From the NCBI GenBank assembly GCA_934533005.1, contig CAKTBC010000019.1, positions 1 through 24,975 of the forward strand: a DNA stretch of 24,975 bases, in the 5' to 3' direction. The stretch comes from an uncultured Oscillospiraceae bacterium (GTDB lineage Bacteria > Bacillota > Clostridia > Oscillospirales > Oscillospiraceae). The stretch's first letter is position 1. Every line of letters begins with the position of its first letter. Shown here in pieces: positions 16,001 through 20,981 of this stretch. The notes beneath the pieces were generated by a model. It was not told where the DNA came from. It searched no databases and was given only the letters and a program-made list of their open reading frames with translations. A program made the translations under genes and the position numbers.

Positions 16001-16354
16001 GGCAATGGCGGCGATAAGCTCCTCCTCGGCGGACGTTCCCTCTTCGGAAGTGGCATAGGCCTCCGCTTCGGCTTCCGGGGACTCTTCCGGAGTCTCTTCC
16101 GAGACCTCTTCCTGGGTCTCCTCCGTGGTCCCCTCCGGTTCCGGCGTCTCTTCCGCGGTTTCTTCGGGGTCTTCCTGCGGATCGTCCGCCGTTTTTTCCG
16201 GTATTTCTCCCGGATCGGGCTGCGGTTCTTCCGCGATTTGTGTCACTTCTTCCGCCGAAGGTTCACCCGCTATGCCATCCTCCGCCAGCGCAGAAACAGG
16301 AAACAGCGTAAAAACCATCGTAATCGCAAGAAGCATCGCCAAAAGCTTTTTCAA
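7058..16354 (-). CDS. Giant secreted modular protein: seven beta-helix/Ig-like modules and C-terminal dockerin
   Basis: About 3,098 residues. Signal peptide at about 1-25 (KKLLAMLLAITMVFTLFPVSALA). A Glu/Pro-rich acidic linker covers about 26-112. Seven modules follow, each ending in a BIG2-like Ig fold (WSIVSGGxLAxI, then GTVTIRATATDGS, then EKTVTIEG). Five modules are long (about 440-490 residues) and two, the first and fifth, short (about 300-315). The rest of each module is rich in short strands such as LTNNGSI.VYGTLEI.GTYSG, typical of right-handed beta-helix surface proteins. Residues about 3036-3098 form a type I-like dockerin: two Ca-binding repeats containing DVNGDGKVNGKDVT and DVNGDGVVNGKDVT, each followed by SR.LAGWDV. 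No catalytic domain and no anchor are recognisable. Start: TTG 16354 has GGAGGT 8-9 bases upstream and gives a clean signal peptide. ATG 16387 (eleven codons longer, AAGGA site) is an alternative. Likely an adhesin or matrix protein held by the downstream cohesin protein. Confidence 0.85.
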   Translation of the reverse strand: MKKLLAMLLAITMVFTLFPVSALAEDGIAGEPSAEEVTQIAEEPQPDPGEIPEKTADDPQEDPEETAEETPEPEGTTEETQEEVSEETPEESPEAEAEAYATSEEGTSAEEELIAAIADDSVNEYGVTGDCVLSSNLAIPAGFFLSVGEQGTLTVQKGITLTNNGTMVVDGGLVIESGAKLVNNEDFQARESAQVSMAGTFENTKWASAYAEGWNCTGTLVNNGGNFGLFSDAATADELETALKADGACVSVTADITLDRSITVTEGKQININPGVKLTVPASYTVTNNGSILVYGTLEINGTYSGESIVLVMSAGTLVPETIPHQKEGVLIEQITVNGPDTVQSGSSTWYGADFLPANAWDTWLTWSIVSGGDLASITENGNLTAGDAGGEVTIRATAADGSGVCGEKTVTIEGSGLTVEERLRNAIARGDSQFNITGDCVLSANLTVPANFNLFWNQGTLTIPDGVTLTIERSGYIAVSDMVIQSGGKIVNNGAISAGMSAKITVESGGTLENNLSVSVSSGGSFHNNGTYTPGARGNLYFDIGEGNLDTDLTGVDLKLVALTRSVKKEADIRALFAEAENVNSVVATLFESTAITLSDDLTIPENGDVTMDGNAVLTVPQGKTLTNNGSFTLCSNARLIVESGAKLVNNNNFYSFYSEDSVQISIAGTVENTGWVYVPVKSWNCTGTLVNNGYLDLFADVTTADEMETALRSADRVNVTADITLDRSITVPDEVQVDIESGVKLTVPTAYTITNNGSIFVYGTLEVSGTYEGGKVRVFQDAVLTPDSIPHQKQGMLAEQITITGADSVQPGSSTQYDVEILPDNAWETAVEWSIVSGGELATIDGGGYLQTNDTPGTVTIRATATDGFGASAEKTVTIEGTALTIEEQLRAAIANGESEFRITGDCTLSNGLTIPEGFALYIDQGTFTIPEQAALWINGSVTVAADGTLENNWFIEVYGGGSIHNNGTYTRGTEKGYLYFDIGESDLETGLTGIDLKLVGLEWAVKTEADIRALFAKAEAVESVTASVEEASITLSDDLTIPENGGLDLIDGTLTVPQGKTLTNNGSIELYYGNSHLVIDSDAKLVNNGNFEASKGTEVSVAGTFENNGRVTTVVGSWNCTGTLVNDAGDFTVRADVTTAEELEAALKAGATSVTVTENITLDRSITVSENTELNIRSGIKMVVPEAYTLTNNGTILVDGTLEINGTFSGEKIQVFQGGTLTPDSIPHKTEGVLAEKVTINGPDTVLPGGSASYSVEVFPDNVWGTSVEWSIVSGEDLASFVPSFSGEPVFRAGTSTGTFVIRATATDGSEVYGEKTVTIEGTALSIEEQLRAAIANGEMYYTVMGDVTLSADLALPAGFHLCIEQGTLTIREGVYVDVEGGSITIEDGGTLESNWVISVSEGGSFHNNGTYTPGETSDLIFDMSEIDLDTGLTGVDMKLVRLTTRTETEADIRALFAKIGTVKGVTARVEEASITLSDDLTIPTEGFLQISDNGVLTVPQGKTLTNDGSINMYSNGRLVIEPGATLVNNDTFLAWEGTQVSVAGTFENNGRVTTVVGSWNCTGTLVNDAGDFTVRADVTTAEELEAALKAGATSVTVTENITLDRSITVSENTELNIRSGIKMVVPEAYTLTNNGTILVDGTLEINGTFSGKKIHVYYGGTLTPDTIPHKTEGVLAEKVTIIGADTVPTGGSTQYSASLFPEDVWETWVRWSIVSGGDLAAITSDGVLTAGDTTGTVTIRADAVDGSLIYAEKTVTIGEAALTIEDELRAAIESGKSEFTITGDCTLTRNLDLPDYFVLRQEEGTLTVAQGATLTNNGEIHIGRASSSLVIASGARIVNNNSFVVEDGAQVSMAGTFENTGRANIRAAGWSCTGELVNSGTFLLFFEAATADELEAMLRSGVGYANANVVVTTADITLDRSITVPGNMQLNIDFGTKLTVPAPYTLTNEGSITVAGMLEVTGTFSGNPVDLLDCGTLIPEDIPHRDRVVPVTEITITGADTLSPGSHTRYSAETLPLEATDGRVEWSIVSGGDLATMLDDGILLAGASTGEVTIHATAMDGTGVYGEKTVKIEGDYVPCEEQLRTAIKNNEEMFEIYGDCTLSADLTVPAGFRLYVQYGTLTVPNGVTLTVAQDGCFYSCSNVVAQSGGKIINNGILGAFSNGDITVEAGGTLENNWYFSLYYGGTFHNYGTYTPGEESDLYFSDGNYKTDVTGVDWKLLTVESLVQTEEELRTLLENSVNVKQLTARLYGTTAITLSDDLTIPETGCIMLAGESSLTVPAGKTLTNNGNVHMIENARLVIESGAALINNDYIGSTEDTEVSVAGTLESTGWGYVHIDSWHCTGTFVNGGQGIALFEWAATEEELEAALQSGANTVEITADITLGSSAAVPEVQFYSLASVYADTSAANGSLVIPEGVNLVIKENVELTIPAEYMLTCLGQISVLGTLNVSGTYSGGQVLVYESGTVTSEEEIPQQNEGVPVTNITVTGEDTILPGGSAQYIAEILPENAWVQQVKWSITAGKELAEIDADGNLFADGTTGTVTIRAAATDGSAVYGEKTVTIEGASIEEQLRAAIENGDSQFDIAGSFTLSDDLTIPAGFNLYVDRGTLTIPNGVTLTIDQEGFFGSRTNTVVQSGGKIVNNGTINSFMGGSITVEAGGTLENNWDFFVFYEGSFHNYGAYTSGTDGNLYFDINGSDLDTDLTGVDRKLVTLETRTETEADIRALFAMADTVKSVRGAVADTSITLSDDLTIPAGCYLHIAKDGVLTVPQGKTLTNNGGISMYSNGRLVIESGAALVNNNDFSAWEDTQISMAGTFENNGWASATVGGWNCTGELVDNNQAFTLSAEAATAAELEAAIKAGATSVTVTGDVTLDRSITIPENVELYIDVNGKLTVPSPYTLTNNGSIYVAGTLDVSGTYEGEKVMVYYDGTVTGENIPQRNEGVPAAEIKITGATTVSVGGTAQYTAKILPENAWVTWADWSIVSGGELAEISPDGYLEVGNTPGEITIRADAADGSLVYAELTVTITDRIPGDVNGDGKVNGKDVTALSRHLAGWDVEVNELAADVNGDGVVNGKDVTLLSRYLAGWDVKLK
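11390..11722. repeat. 333-bp exact direct repeat, copy 1 (inside the giant gene)
   Basis: Identical base for base, by eye, to 12716-13048, at an offset of 1326 bases (442 codons), so the reading frame is kept. It encodes the end of the beta-helix part of the fourth module. Surrounding module sequence is similar but not identical. The identity including silent sites indicates recent duplication or gene conversion. Confidence 0.9.
12716..13048. repeat. 333-bp exact direct repeat, copy 2 (inside the giant gene)
   Basis: Second copy of the exact repeat, in the third module. Homologous recombination between the two copies would delete or add one whole module of 442 residues in frame. Confidence 0.9.
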
Positions 16355-16407
16355 TGTACGCGACCTCCAATTTTCGGCATCCGCCATATTTTTCCTTATA
16401 CAAAGCC

Positions 16408-16436
16408 ATTAAACCACAGCTCCTTTTGATTGTCAA
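16408..16436 (-). promoter_or_regulatory. Promoter of the dockerin-cohesin operon
   Basis: On the minus strand a perfect TTGACA (16436-16431), 17 bases, then TTTAAT (16413-16408). The transcript would start near 16401, about 47 bases before the TTG start. It is the only convincing promoter for the two genes and is back to back with the regulator's promoter. Confidence 0.75.
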
Positions 16437-16459
16437 TTTCAATTAATCAAAATGATAAT
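16430..16459 (+). promoter_or_regulatory. Probable promoter of the divergent XRE regulator
   Basis: TTGTCA (16430-16435), then GATAAT (16454-16459) after 18 bases (or TGATAA after 17). Its -35 overlaps the -35 of the opposite promoter in a shared TTGTCAA, and its -10 falls within the dyad at 16443-16477. Occupancy of the dyad should therefore block this promoter. Confidence 0.5.
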
Positions 16460-16477
16460 GCAATATCATTTTGGTTA
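16443..16477. promoter_or_regulatory. Operator-like dyad between the XRE regulator and the dockerin operon
   Basis: A near-perfect palindrome: CAAAATGATA (16448-16457), a 6-base centre, TATCATTTTG (16464-16473), extended outward by TAA/TTA with one mismatch in between. It overlaps the regulator's -10 and lies just upstream of the -35 of the dockerin-operon promoter. This is the expected place for autorepression by the XRE protein and for activation or repression of the operon. Binding by that protein is inferred. Confidence 0.6.
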
Positions 16478-16527
16478 TTTTACCATACATCGTGTCGATT
16501 TATGGCAGGAACCGGGAGGTGGAGATC

Positions 16528-16821
16528 ATGGTCTACGAGAGGATAAAACAGCTCCGCGAAAAGCAGGGATATACGCAGACGGAGTTGGCCAAAATGCTCG
16601 GGGTCACGCGCTCGTGCGTGAACGCCTGGGAGATGGGGATCTCGGTCCCGTCCACGCAGTCGCTCGTGCAGCTCTCGCAGATCTTTGATATATCCACCGA
16701 TTATCTGCTCGGTCTGGGCGGCGCTTCCGCCATCCGCACCGACGGCCTTTCCGATGCTGACATCCAGCTTGTACACGCGCTCGTCCGGCGGCTGAAAGAC
16801 GGCGGCGCCCCTCTTACATAA
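16528..16821 (+). CDS. Small XRE-family transcriptional regulator
   Basis: 97 residues. Residues about 4-60 form a Cro/C1-type HTH (YTQTELAKMLGVTRSCVNAWE, then DISTDYLLGL). The rest is a short C-terminal tail without a recognisable domain. Start ATG 16528 has GGGAGGTGGAG directly upstream; an in-frame TTG at 16471 would add 19 residues but lies inside the operator dyad and lacks a ribosome binding site. It diverges from the giant dockerin gene with about 170 bases between starts and is its most likely regulator. A strong hairpin follows the stop. Confidence 0.85.
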   Translation: MVYERIKQLREKQGYTQTELAKMLGVTRSCVNAWEMGISVPSTQSLVQLSQIFDISTDYLLGLGGASAIRTDGLSDADIQLVHALVRRLKDGGAPLT

Positions 16822-16823
16822 TA

Positions 16824-16877
16824 AAGCGTCCCCCCGCTCTTTCTTGGGTTGAAGCCGGGGGACGCTTATGTTATAAA
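16824..16877 (+). terminator. Hairpin terminator after XRE gene, overlapping next promoter
   Basis: An 11-bp stem AAGCGTCCCCC (16824-16834) / GGGGGACGCTT (16857-16867), followed by A/T-rich sequence without a clean U run. A promoter is embedded in it: TTGAAG (16849-16854), 17 bases, TATAAA (16872-16877). That promoter would drive the zinc-ribbon gene at 16911. Confidence 0.6.
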
Positions 16878-16910
16878 TAATAAGGAGTATATCGGAAAGG
16901 ATGAGAGCCT

Positions 16911-18035
16911 ATGCCGGCACAGGTGACCAATTACCAATGCCCGTCCTGCACCGGGCCGCTGCACTATTCCGGCGCGTCCGGAAAGCTGGAATGCGATTAC
17001 TGCGGCAGCTCATACACCGTTGCAGAGATCGAGGCGCTGTATAAAGACAAAGAGGCCAAGGCTGCCGCGGCGCAACAGGCCGCGGAAAGGGCGAAAGACT
17101 CTGACGCGGACAGCGGCACATGGGACACCTCGGCCATGAACTCCGACTGGGGCGCGGACGCCGCCAGGATGAAAACCTATTCCTGCCCTTCCTGCGGCGC
17201 GGAGCTCCTCTGCGACGCAAACACCGCCGCCACCGCCTGTCCGTACTGCGGCAACCCGACGGTCGTGCCCGGGCAGTTTGCCGGGGCGCTGCGGCCGGAC
17301 TATGTTTTGCCCTTCAAGCTCAGCCGCGAGGACGCGATCGGCGCGCTCCGGCGGCACTATAAAAGCAAGCCCTTCCTCCCCCGCGCGTTTTCCGCCCAAA
17401 ACCAGATCGAGAAAATTCAGGGCGTATACGTCCCTTTCTGGATGTTTGACGGCGAGGCCGAAGGCCACGCGCGCTACGACGCGACGCGCTCGCGCGTTTT
17501 CCGCTCCGGCGATTGGGAGATCACAACGACCGATCACTTTGAGGTCTGCCGTGACGGATCGATGCCCTTTGAAAAGGTGCCGGTGGACGCTTCGAGCCGC
17601 ATGCCGGACGCGCACATGGACTCCATTGAGCCCTACGACTATGCCAATCTCAAGCCGTTTTCCACGGCGTATCTCCCCGGCTTTCTCGCGGATAAGTACG
17701 ACGTTCCGGTCGCCGACTGCGAAAGCCGTGCCGACGAGCGCTGCCGGAAAACCGTGCTCAGCGCACTCGACCGCACCGTGAGCGGATACGACACCTGCTT
17801 TCCCCGCGTGCAGGACGTTCGCCTCCGCCGCGGCAAGGTGCACTATGCGCTGCTGCCGGTTTGGATGCTCTCCACGCGCTGGAACGGCAAGAGCTTTCTC
17901 TTTGCCATGAACGGGCAGACCGGCAAAATGGTCGGCGACCTGCCGACGGACGCCGGGAAGTACTGGCGGACGTTCGCGGCCATTGCCGTGCCGATCGCGC
18001 TTCTCGGAACGGCGCTCAGCCTTCTGCTGCGATAA
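16911..18035 (+). CDS. Double zinc-ribbon membrane protein (TFIIB-type zinc ribbon family)
   Basis: 374 residues. Two zinc ribbons at the N-terminus use Cys10/13/28/31 (CPSC, CDYC) and Cys92/95/110/113 (CPSC, CPYC), joined by an Ala/Lys-rich helical stretch (about 35-65). A globular region of about 200 residues follows (including VPFWMFDGEAEGHARY and LLPVWMLSTRWNGKSFLFAMNGQTGKMVGDLP), then one C-terminal membrane segment at about 352-374. Such proteins are often mislabelled as PriA helicase because of the zinc ribbon; no helicase motifs exist here. The function is unknown. Start ATG 16911 follows AAAGGATGAGAGCCT. The TPM-domain gene begins 13 bases after the stop, so the two are cotranscribed, a pairing that suggests a shared envelope function. 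Confidence 0.85.
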   Translation: MPAQVTNYQCPSCTGPLHYSGASGKLECDYCGSSYTVAEIEALYKDKEAKAAAAQQAAERAKDSDADSGTWDTSAMNSDWGADAARMKTYSCPSCGAELLCDANTAATACPYCGNPTVVPGQFAGALRPDYVLPFKLSREDAIGALRRHYKSKPFLPRAFSAQNQIEKIQGVYVPFWMFDGEAEGHARYDATRSRVFRSGDWEITTTDHFEVCRDGSMPFEKVPVDASSRMPDAHMDSIEPYDYANLKPFSTAYLPGFLADKYDVPVADCESRADERCRKTVLSALDRTVSGYDTCFPRVQDVRLRRGKVHYALLPVWMLSTRWNGKSFLFAMNGQTGKMVGDLPTDAGKYWRTFAAIAVPIALLGTALSLLLR

Positions 18036-18048
18036 GGAGGGAAGAAAC

Positions 18049-18834
18049 ATGAAACAACGGATCACCGCTTTCCTTCTTGTTTTCCTTTTGGCCCTCGCCC
18101 TCGCCCCCGCTGCGCTCGCAGATGACGCGCAACTCTCCTACATAACGGACAGTGCCGGTATCCTCACCGAGAGTGAGATTGCCTCGCTCGAAAAGACCGC
18201 GCAGAGCATCGCGCAGCGCTACGGCGTCGGCATTTACATCGTCACCGTGGACGATGCCAACCGCATCGACAGCCGCGGCACGCATGAGGCGGCGTACACC
18301 ATTTACCACAATTACTCGCTCGGCATTGGCGCGGAACGAAACGGCGCGATCCTCCTTCTGAGCATGAACGACCGCGCTTCCGCCCACTTCTACTACGGCT
18401 CCGAGAGCGAATACGCTTTCAATAAATACGGGCAGGAACAGATCGAGGACGTATTTCTCGATAACTTCCGCGAAAACGACTGGTACGGCGGCTTTTCCGA
18501 TTATCTGACCGCGTGCGGCAAGTATCTCGCGCTTGCGGAAGAGGGGCAGCCCGTGCGCCGCAGCCCGGTACCGGCGATCGTCATTTCGTGCGTCTCGGGA
18601 GTGCTCATTGCGTTTCTCGTGTGCTCCATTCTCAAGCGAAAGATGAAGAGCGTTTACGTACAGGCGCGGGCGGACGGCTATGTTTCCGGCAAGCTCCGTC
18701 TCTCACGGCAGACCGACCGCTTCACCCACCGCACCGAAACACGCCGCCACATCGAGCCGCCCAAGCCCTCCGGCGGAGGCGGCAGCGTCGCCCACACCGG
18801 CGGAGGAGGCTCCGGCCGAAGCGGCCACTTCTAA
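18049..18834 (+). CDS. TPM-domain (YgcG-like) secreted/membrane protein
   Basis: 261 residues. Signal peptide at about 1-24 (FLLVFLLALALAPAALA). A TPM domain covers about 28-160, with DSAGILTESEIASLEK at its start and the core GVGIYIVTVDD and NGAILLLSMNDR. A transmembrane helix lies at about 170-192 (AIVISCVSGVLIAFLVC), then a basic stretch and a Gly/Ser/His-rich C-terminal tail (SGGGGSVAHTGGGGSGRSGHF). TPM domains were linked to photosystem repair in plants and to acid phosphatase-like activity in some homologues; the bacterial role is unclear. Start ATG 18049 has AAGGAGGGAAGAAAC. It is second in an operon with the zinc-ribbon protein. Confidence 0.87.
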   Translation: MKQRITAFLLVFLLALALAPAALADDAQLSYITDSAGILTESEIASLEKTAQSIAQRYGVGIYIVTVDDANRIDSRGTHEAAYTIYHNYSLGIGAERNGAILLLSMNDRASAHFYYGSESEYAFNKYGQEQIEDVFLDNFRENDWYGGFSDYLTACGKYLALAEEGQPVRRSPVPAIVISCVSGVLIAFLVCSILKRKMKSVYVQARADGYVSGKLRLSRQTDRFTHRTETRRHIEPPKPSGGGGSVAHTGGGGSGRSGHF

Positions 18835-18840
18835 CACATT

Positions 18841-18875
18841 CAAACGGGAGACCTGCTGCACAGGTCTCCCGTTTG
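18841..18875 (+). terminator. Perfect 15-bp hairpin after the TPM gene
   Basis: CAAACGGGAGACCTG (18841-18855), loop CTGCA, CAGGTCTCCCGTTTG (18861-18875). It sits six bases after the stop codon. It is followed by GGGGG instead of a U run, so it may be a poor terminator and act more as a 3' stabilising structure, with readthrough to the terminator at 19297. Confidence 0.6.
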
Positions 18876-18934
18876 GGGGGATGCGGCTCGCCGCAGCGCA
18901 CTCACTGCGTTCGCACGTTTGCGAGCCGAGCTTG

Positions 18935-19208
18935 CCATCGATAGGCAGGGAGGCATGCGGTTCTGCCAGGCGGAAATGCCCTCATATGGCGTCAAAGCCC
19001 TTGAGAATACACAAAGTATTCTCTGCGGACTTTTCCTTGTCTGGGAGCATTTCCGCACCGGCAGAACTGCTTCGCATCGGACAGCCTTGGATTTTCGAGG
19101 GATTTTTGTTCTTTTGGACGCAGGCGGGCTGACGCCCGCCAAGGAGAAAAGGGCAAAAAGCTCCGAAAAGACTGGCTGTCCGACGCATGGCTCCCTGCCC
19201 ATCGATGG
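18935..19208. repeat. 274-bp three-armed palindromic element (MITE-like or structured RNA)
   Basis: The ends are 25-bp inverted repeats (18935-18959 and 19184-19208; CCATCGAT at the outside) with 23 of 25 matching. They enclose two arms. Arm 1 pairs 18960-18967 with 19060-19067 and 18971-18979 with 19047-19055, and contains an inner hairpin GAGAATAC/GTATTCTC (19003-19010/19016-19023). Arm 2 pairs TCGGACAGCC (19077-19086) with GGCTGTCCGA (19174-19183), continues as an imperfect A/U-rich helix (about 19091-19115 with 19147-19170) and ends in GGCGGGC-TGAC-GCCCGCC (19123-19140). No convincing gene lies inside and no clear target-site duplication flanks it. It occupies most of the gap between the TPM gene and DUF1538 gene; a further 8-bp stem pairs 18884-18891 with 18921-18928 to its left. 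Confidence 0.75.
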
Positions 19209-19296
19209 CCGATTTTCTCCGACTCACATGTCTCCGGAGAAAATGATTGAAACTCTATTTGCTCCTGCGGGAGCAAACTCTGCGAGGCTTTATTGG

Positions 19297-19329
19297 GCTC
19301 CCCGGCGTTTATCTCCGGGGAGCATTTTT
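19297..19329 (+). terminator. Intrinsic terminator downstream of the palindromic element
   Basis: GCTCCCCGG (19297-19305), a 9-base loop, CCGGGGAGC (19315-19323), then ATTTTTG. A textbook terminator reading on the plus strand, about 460 bases after the TPM stop. It would end a transcript that runs through the palindromic element. Between 19209 and 19297 there are two smaller hairpins (ATTTTCTCC/GGAGAAAAT and TTTGCTCC/GGAGCAAA) and no gene. Confidence 0.85.
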
Positions 19330-19357
19330 GTATCTGACATTCTTAACAAATCGTTAA

Positions 19358-19386
19358 TTGCTTTTTTGTCGGGATTCCCGTATACT
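19358..19386 (+). promoter_or_regulatory. Promoter of the DUF1538-PII operon
   Basis: TTGCTT (19358-19363), 17 bases, TATACT (19381-19386). The transcript would start near 19393, about 26 bases before the first possible start codon. Confidence 0.65.
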
Positions 19387-19418
19387 TTTTACATTCTTGT
19401 AATAAAAAAGGAGGCTCT

Positions 19419-20981
19419 GTGCGCGTGCAGAAACCGAAAAAGATCAAGCGTTCCGCTCTCGAGAAAACGCGCACCGTGCTCGGAGAAAAGATCCGCGAGT
19501 CCGCCGTGTCCGTGCTGCCGATCCTTGTGATCGTTGTGATTTTGTGCCTTTGCATCGTGCCGATGCGCACCGATCTGCTGCTCACGTTCCTCATCGGCGC
19601 GCTGCTTCTCACCGTGGGCATGGGGCTTTTCTCGCTCGGTGCGGAGCAGTCTATGACGCTCATCGGCAGCCGTATCGGTACGGCGCTCACAAAAACGAAA
19701 AATCTGCCGCTCATTCTCGGCGTATCGTTTCTTCTCGGCTTTGCCATCACCGTTGCCGAGCCCGATCTTCAGGTGCTCGCCGACACGGTGCCGCACATTG
19801 AAAAGACCGTGCTTCTCGCCGTCGTCGGCGCGGGCGTGGGGCTTTTCATGGCGCTTTGCATGGTGCGCATCCTTTACGGCATCCGCCTGCGCTGGGTGCT
19901 GCTTATATGCTACGCGATCGTATTCACGCTCGCCGCATTTACAGACAAAAGCTTTCTCTCCATCGCGTTCGACTCCGGCGGCGTGACGACCGGGCCGATG
20001 ACCGTGCCGTTCATTCTTGCGCTCGGTCTCGGCGTATCGAACATCCGAAGCGACAGCGGCGCGAAGGCCGACAGCTTCGGTCTCGTGGCGCTCTGCTCCA
20101 TCGGGCCGATCCTCGCGGTGCTCATTCTGGGGCTCTTTTACCGCGACAGCTCCGGCGTTGCGGAGCTCACGGAGGTATCCTACGCGAGCACGACCGTTAT
20201 CGGCTCGGCGTTTCTCCGCGCCATCCCGGTGTATCTCAAGGAAATGGCCATATCCATGCTGCCGATCGTCGGCATTTTCCTCATTTTCCAGCTTGTCATG
20301 TTCCGCATGAACCGCCGGAGCTTCTGGAAAATCATGGTCGGCATCGTGTATACATATGTGGGGCTTGTGCTGTTCCTCACGGGCGTGAACGTCGGCTTCT
20401 CGTCGCTCGGCGCGGAGCTTGGCGCGGCGCTTGCCGAAGGAAATCAGCGCTGGCTTCTCCTCCCGCTTGCGGCGCTGCTCGGCTGGTTTATCATCTCGGC
20501 GGAGCCTGCCGTCGGCGTTCTCGAAAAGCAGATCGAAGATGTGAGCGCGGGCGCCATCCCCGGCCGGACGATCAAGGTCAGCCTTTCCGTGGCAATCGCG
20601 CTCGCGATGGCGTTCGCCATGCTGCGCGTTGTGACCGGCATTTCGCTTTTGTGGTTCATCGTGCCGGGTTATGCGCTTGCGCTGATCCTCTCGTTCTTCG
20701 TACCGGACATTTACACCGCCATCGCGTTCGACTCCGGCGGCGTGGCCTCCGGCCCCATGACGGCAACGTTCATGCTGCAATTCATGATGGGCGCGTGCAT
20801 CGCTCTCGGTGGCGACGTGCTGTGCGACGCCTTCGGCGTTGTGGCGCTCGTCGCGATGATGCCGCTGCTCTCGATCCAGGCCGTCGGATTCTACTATGAG
20901 CATATCGCGAAGCGTCCGCAGGAAGAGACGGCCGTCTACGGCGACTACGATATCATCGAGCTTTGGGAGGCGAGCGCATGA
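19419..20981 (+). CDS. DUF1538 family polytopic membrane protein
   Basis: 520 residues with about twelve hydrophobic segments in two homologous halves. Each half holds the family's signature: AEPDLQVL and AFDSGGVTTGPMTVPF in the first, AEPAVGVL and AFDSGGVASGPMTATF in the second. This marks the protein as a tandem DUF1538 with pseudo-twofold symmetry, as in transporters, but the substrate is unknown. The start is GTG, either 19419 (4 bases after GGAGG) or 19425 (10 bases after); spacing does not decide between them. The stop overlaps the ATG of the following PII-like gene (ATGA), which implies translational coupling and a functional partnership: a PII-type sensor regulating a membrane transporter, as GlnK does for AmtB. 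Confidence 0.88.
   Translation: MRVQKPKKIKRSALEKTRTVLGEKIRESAVSVLPILVIVVILCLCIVPMRTDLLLTFLIGALLLTVGMGLFSLGAEQSMTLIGSRIGTALTKTKNLPLILGVSFLLGFAITVAEPDLQVLADTVPHIEKTVLLAVVGAGVGLFMALCMVRILYGIRLRWVLLICYAIVFTLAAFTDKSFLSIAFDSGGVTTGPMTVPFILALGLGVSNIRSDSGAKADSFGLVALCSIGPILAVLILGLFYRDSSGVAELTEVSYASTTVIGSAFLRAIPVYLKEMAISMLPIVGIFLIFQLVMFRMNRRSFWKIMVGIVYTYVGLVLFLTGVNVGFSSLGAELGAALAEGNQRWLLLPLAALLGWFIISAEPAVGVLEKQIEDVSAGAIPGRTIKVSLSVAIALAMAFAMLRVVTGISLLWFIVPGYALALILSFFVPDIYTAIAFDSGGVASGPMTATFMLQFMMGACIALGGDVLCDAFGVVALVAMMPLLSIQAVGFYYEHIAKRPQEETAVYGDYDIIELWEASA

Noticed and set aside
16355..16387. ATG at 16387 as start of the giant protein
   Set aside because: Possible, with AAGGA upstream, but it adds eleven polar residues ahead of the signal peptide. 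TTG 16354 has a better GGAGGT site at good spacing. Kept as an alternative rather than the main call.
6998..16429. Chain of long plus-strand open frames opposite the giant gene (for example 6998-9400, 9467-11173, 11336-13414, 14771-16429)
   Set aside because: They follow the module repeats of the minus-strand gene, have Arg/His-rich sequence with no domain, no signal peptide and no good ribosome binding sites. They arise from GC-rich codon bias on the other strand.
18919..19530. 203-residue plus-strand open frame through the palindromic element and the DUF1538 promoter
   Set aside because: It crosses several hairpins, an intrinsic terminator and a promoter, and ends within the next gene in another frame. 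No ribosome binding site or domain.
19389..20903. 504-residue minus-strand open frame opposite the DUF1538 gene
   Set aside because: His/Arg/Glu-rich shadow of a recognised membrane protein. No start signals.
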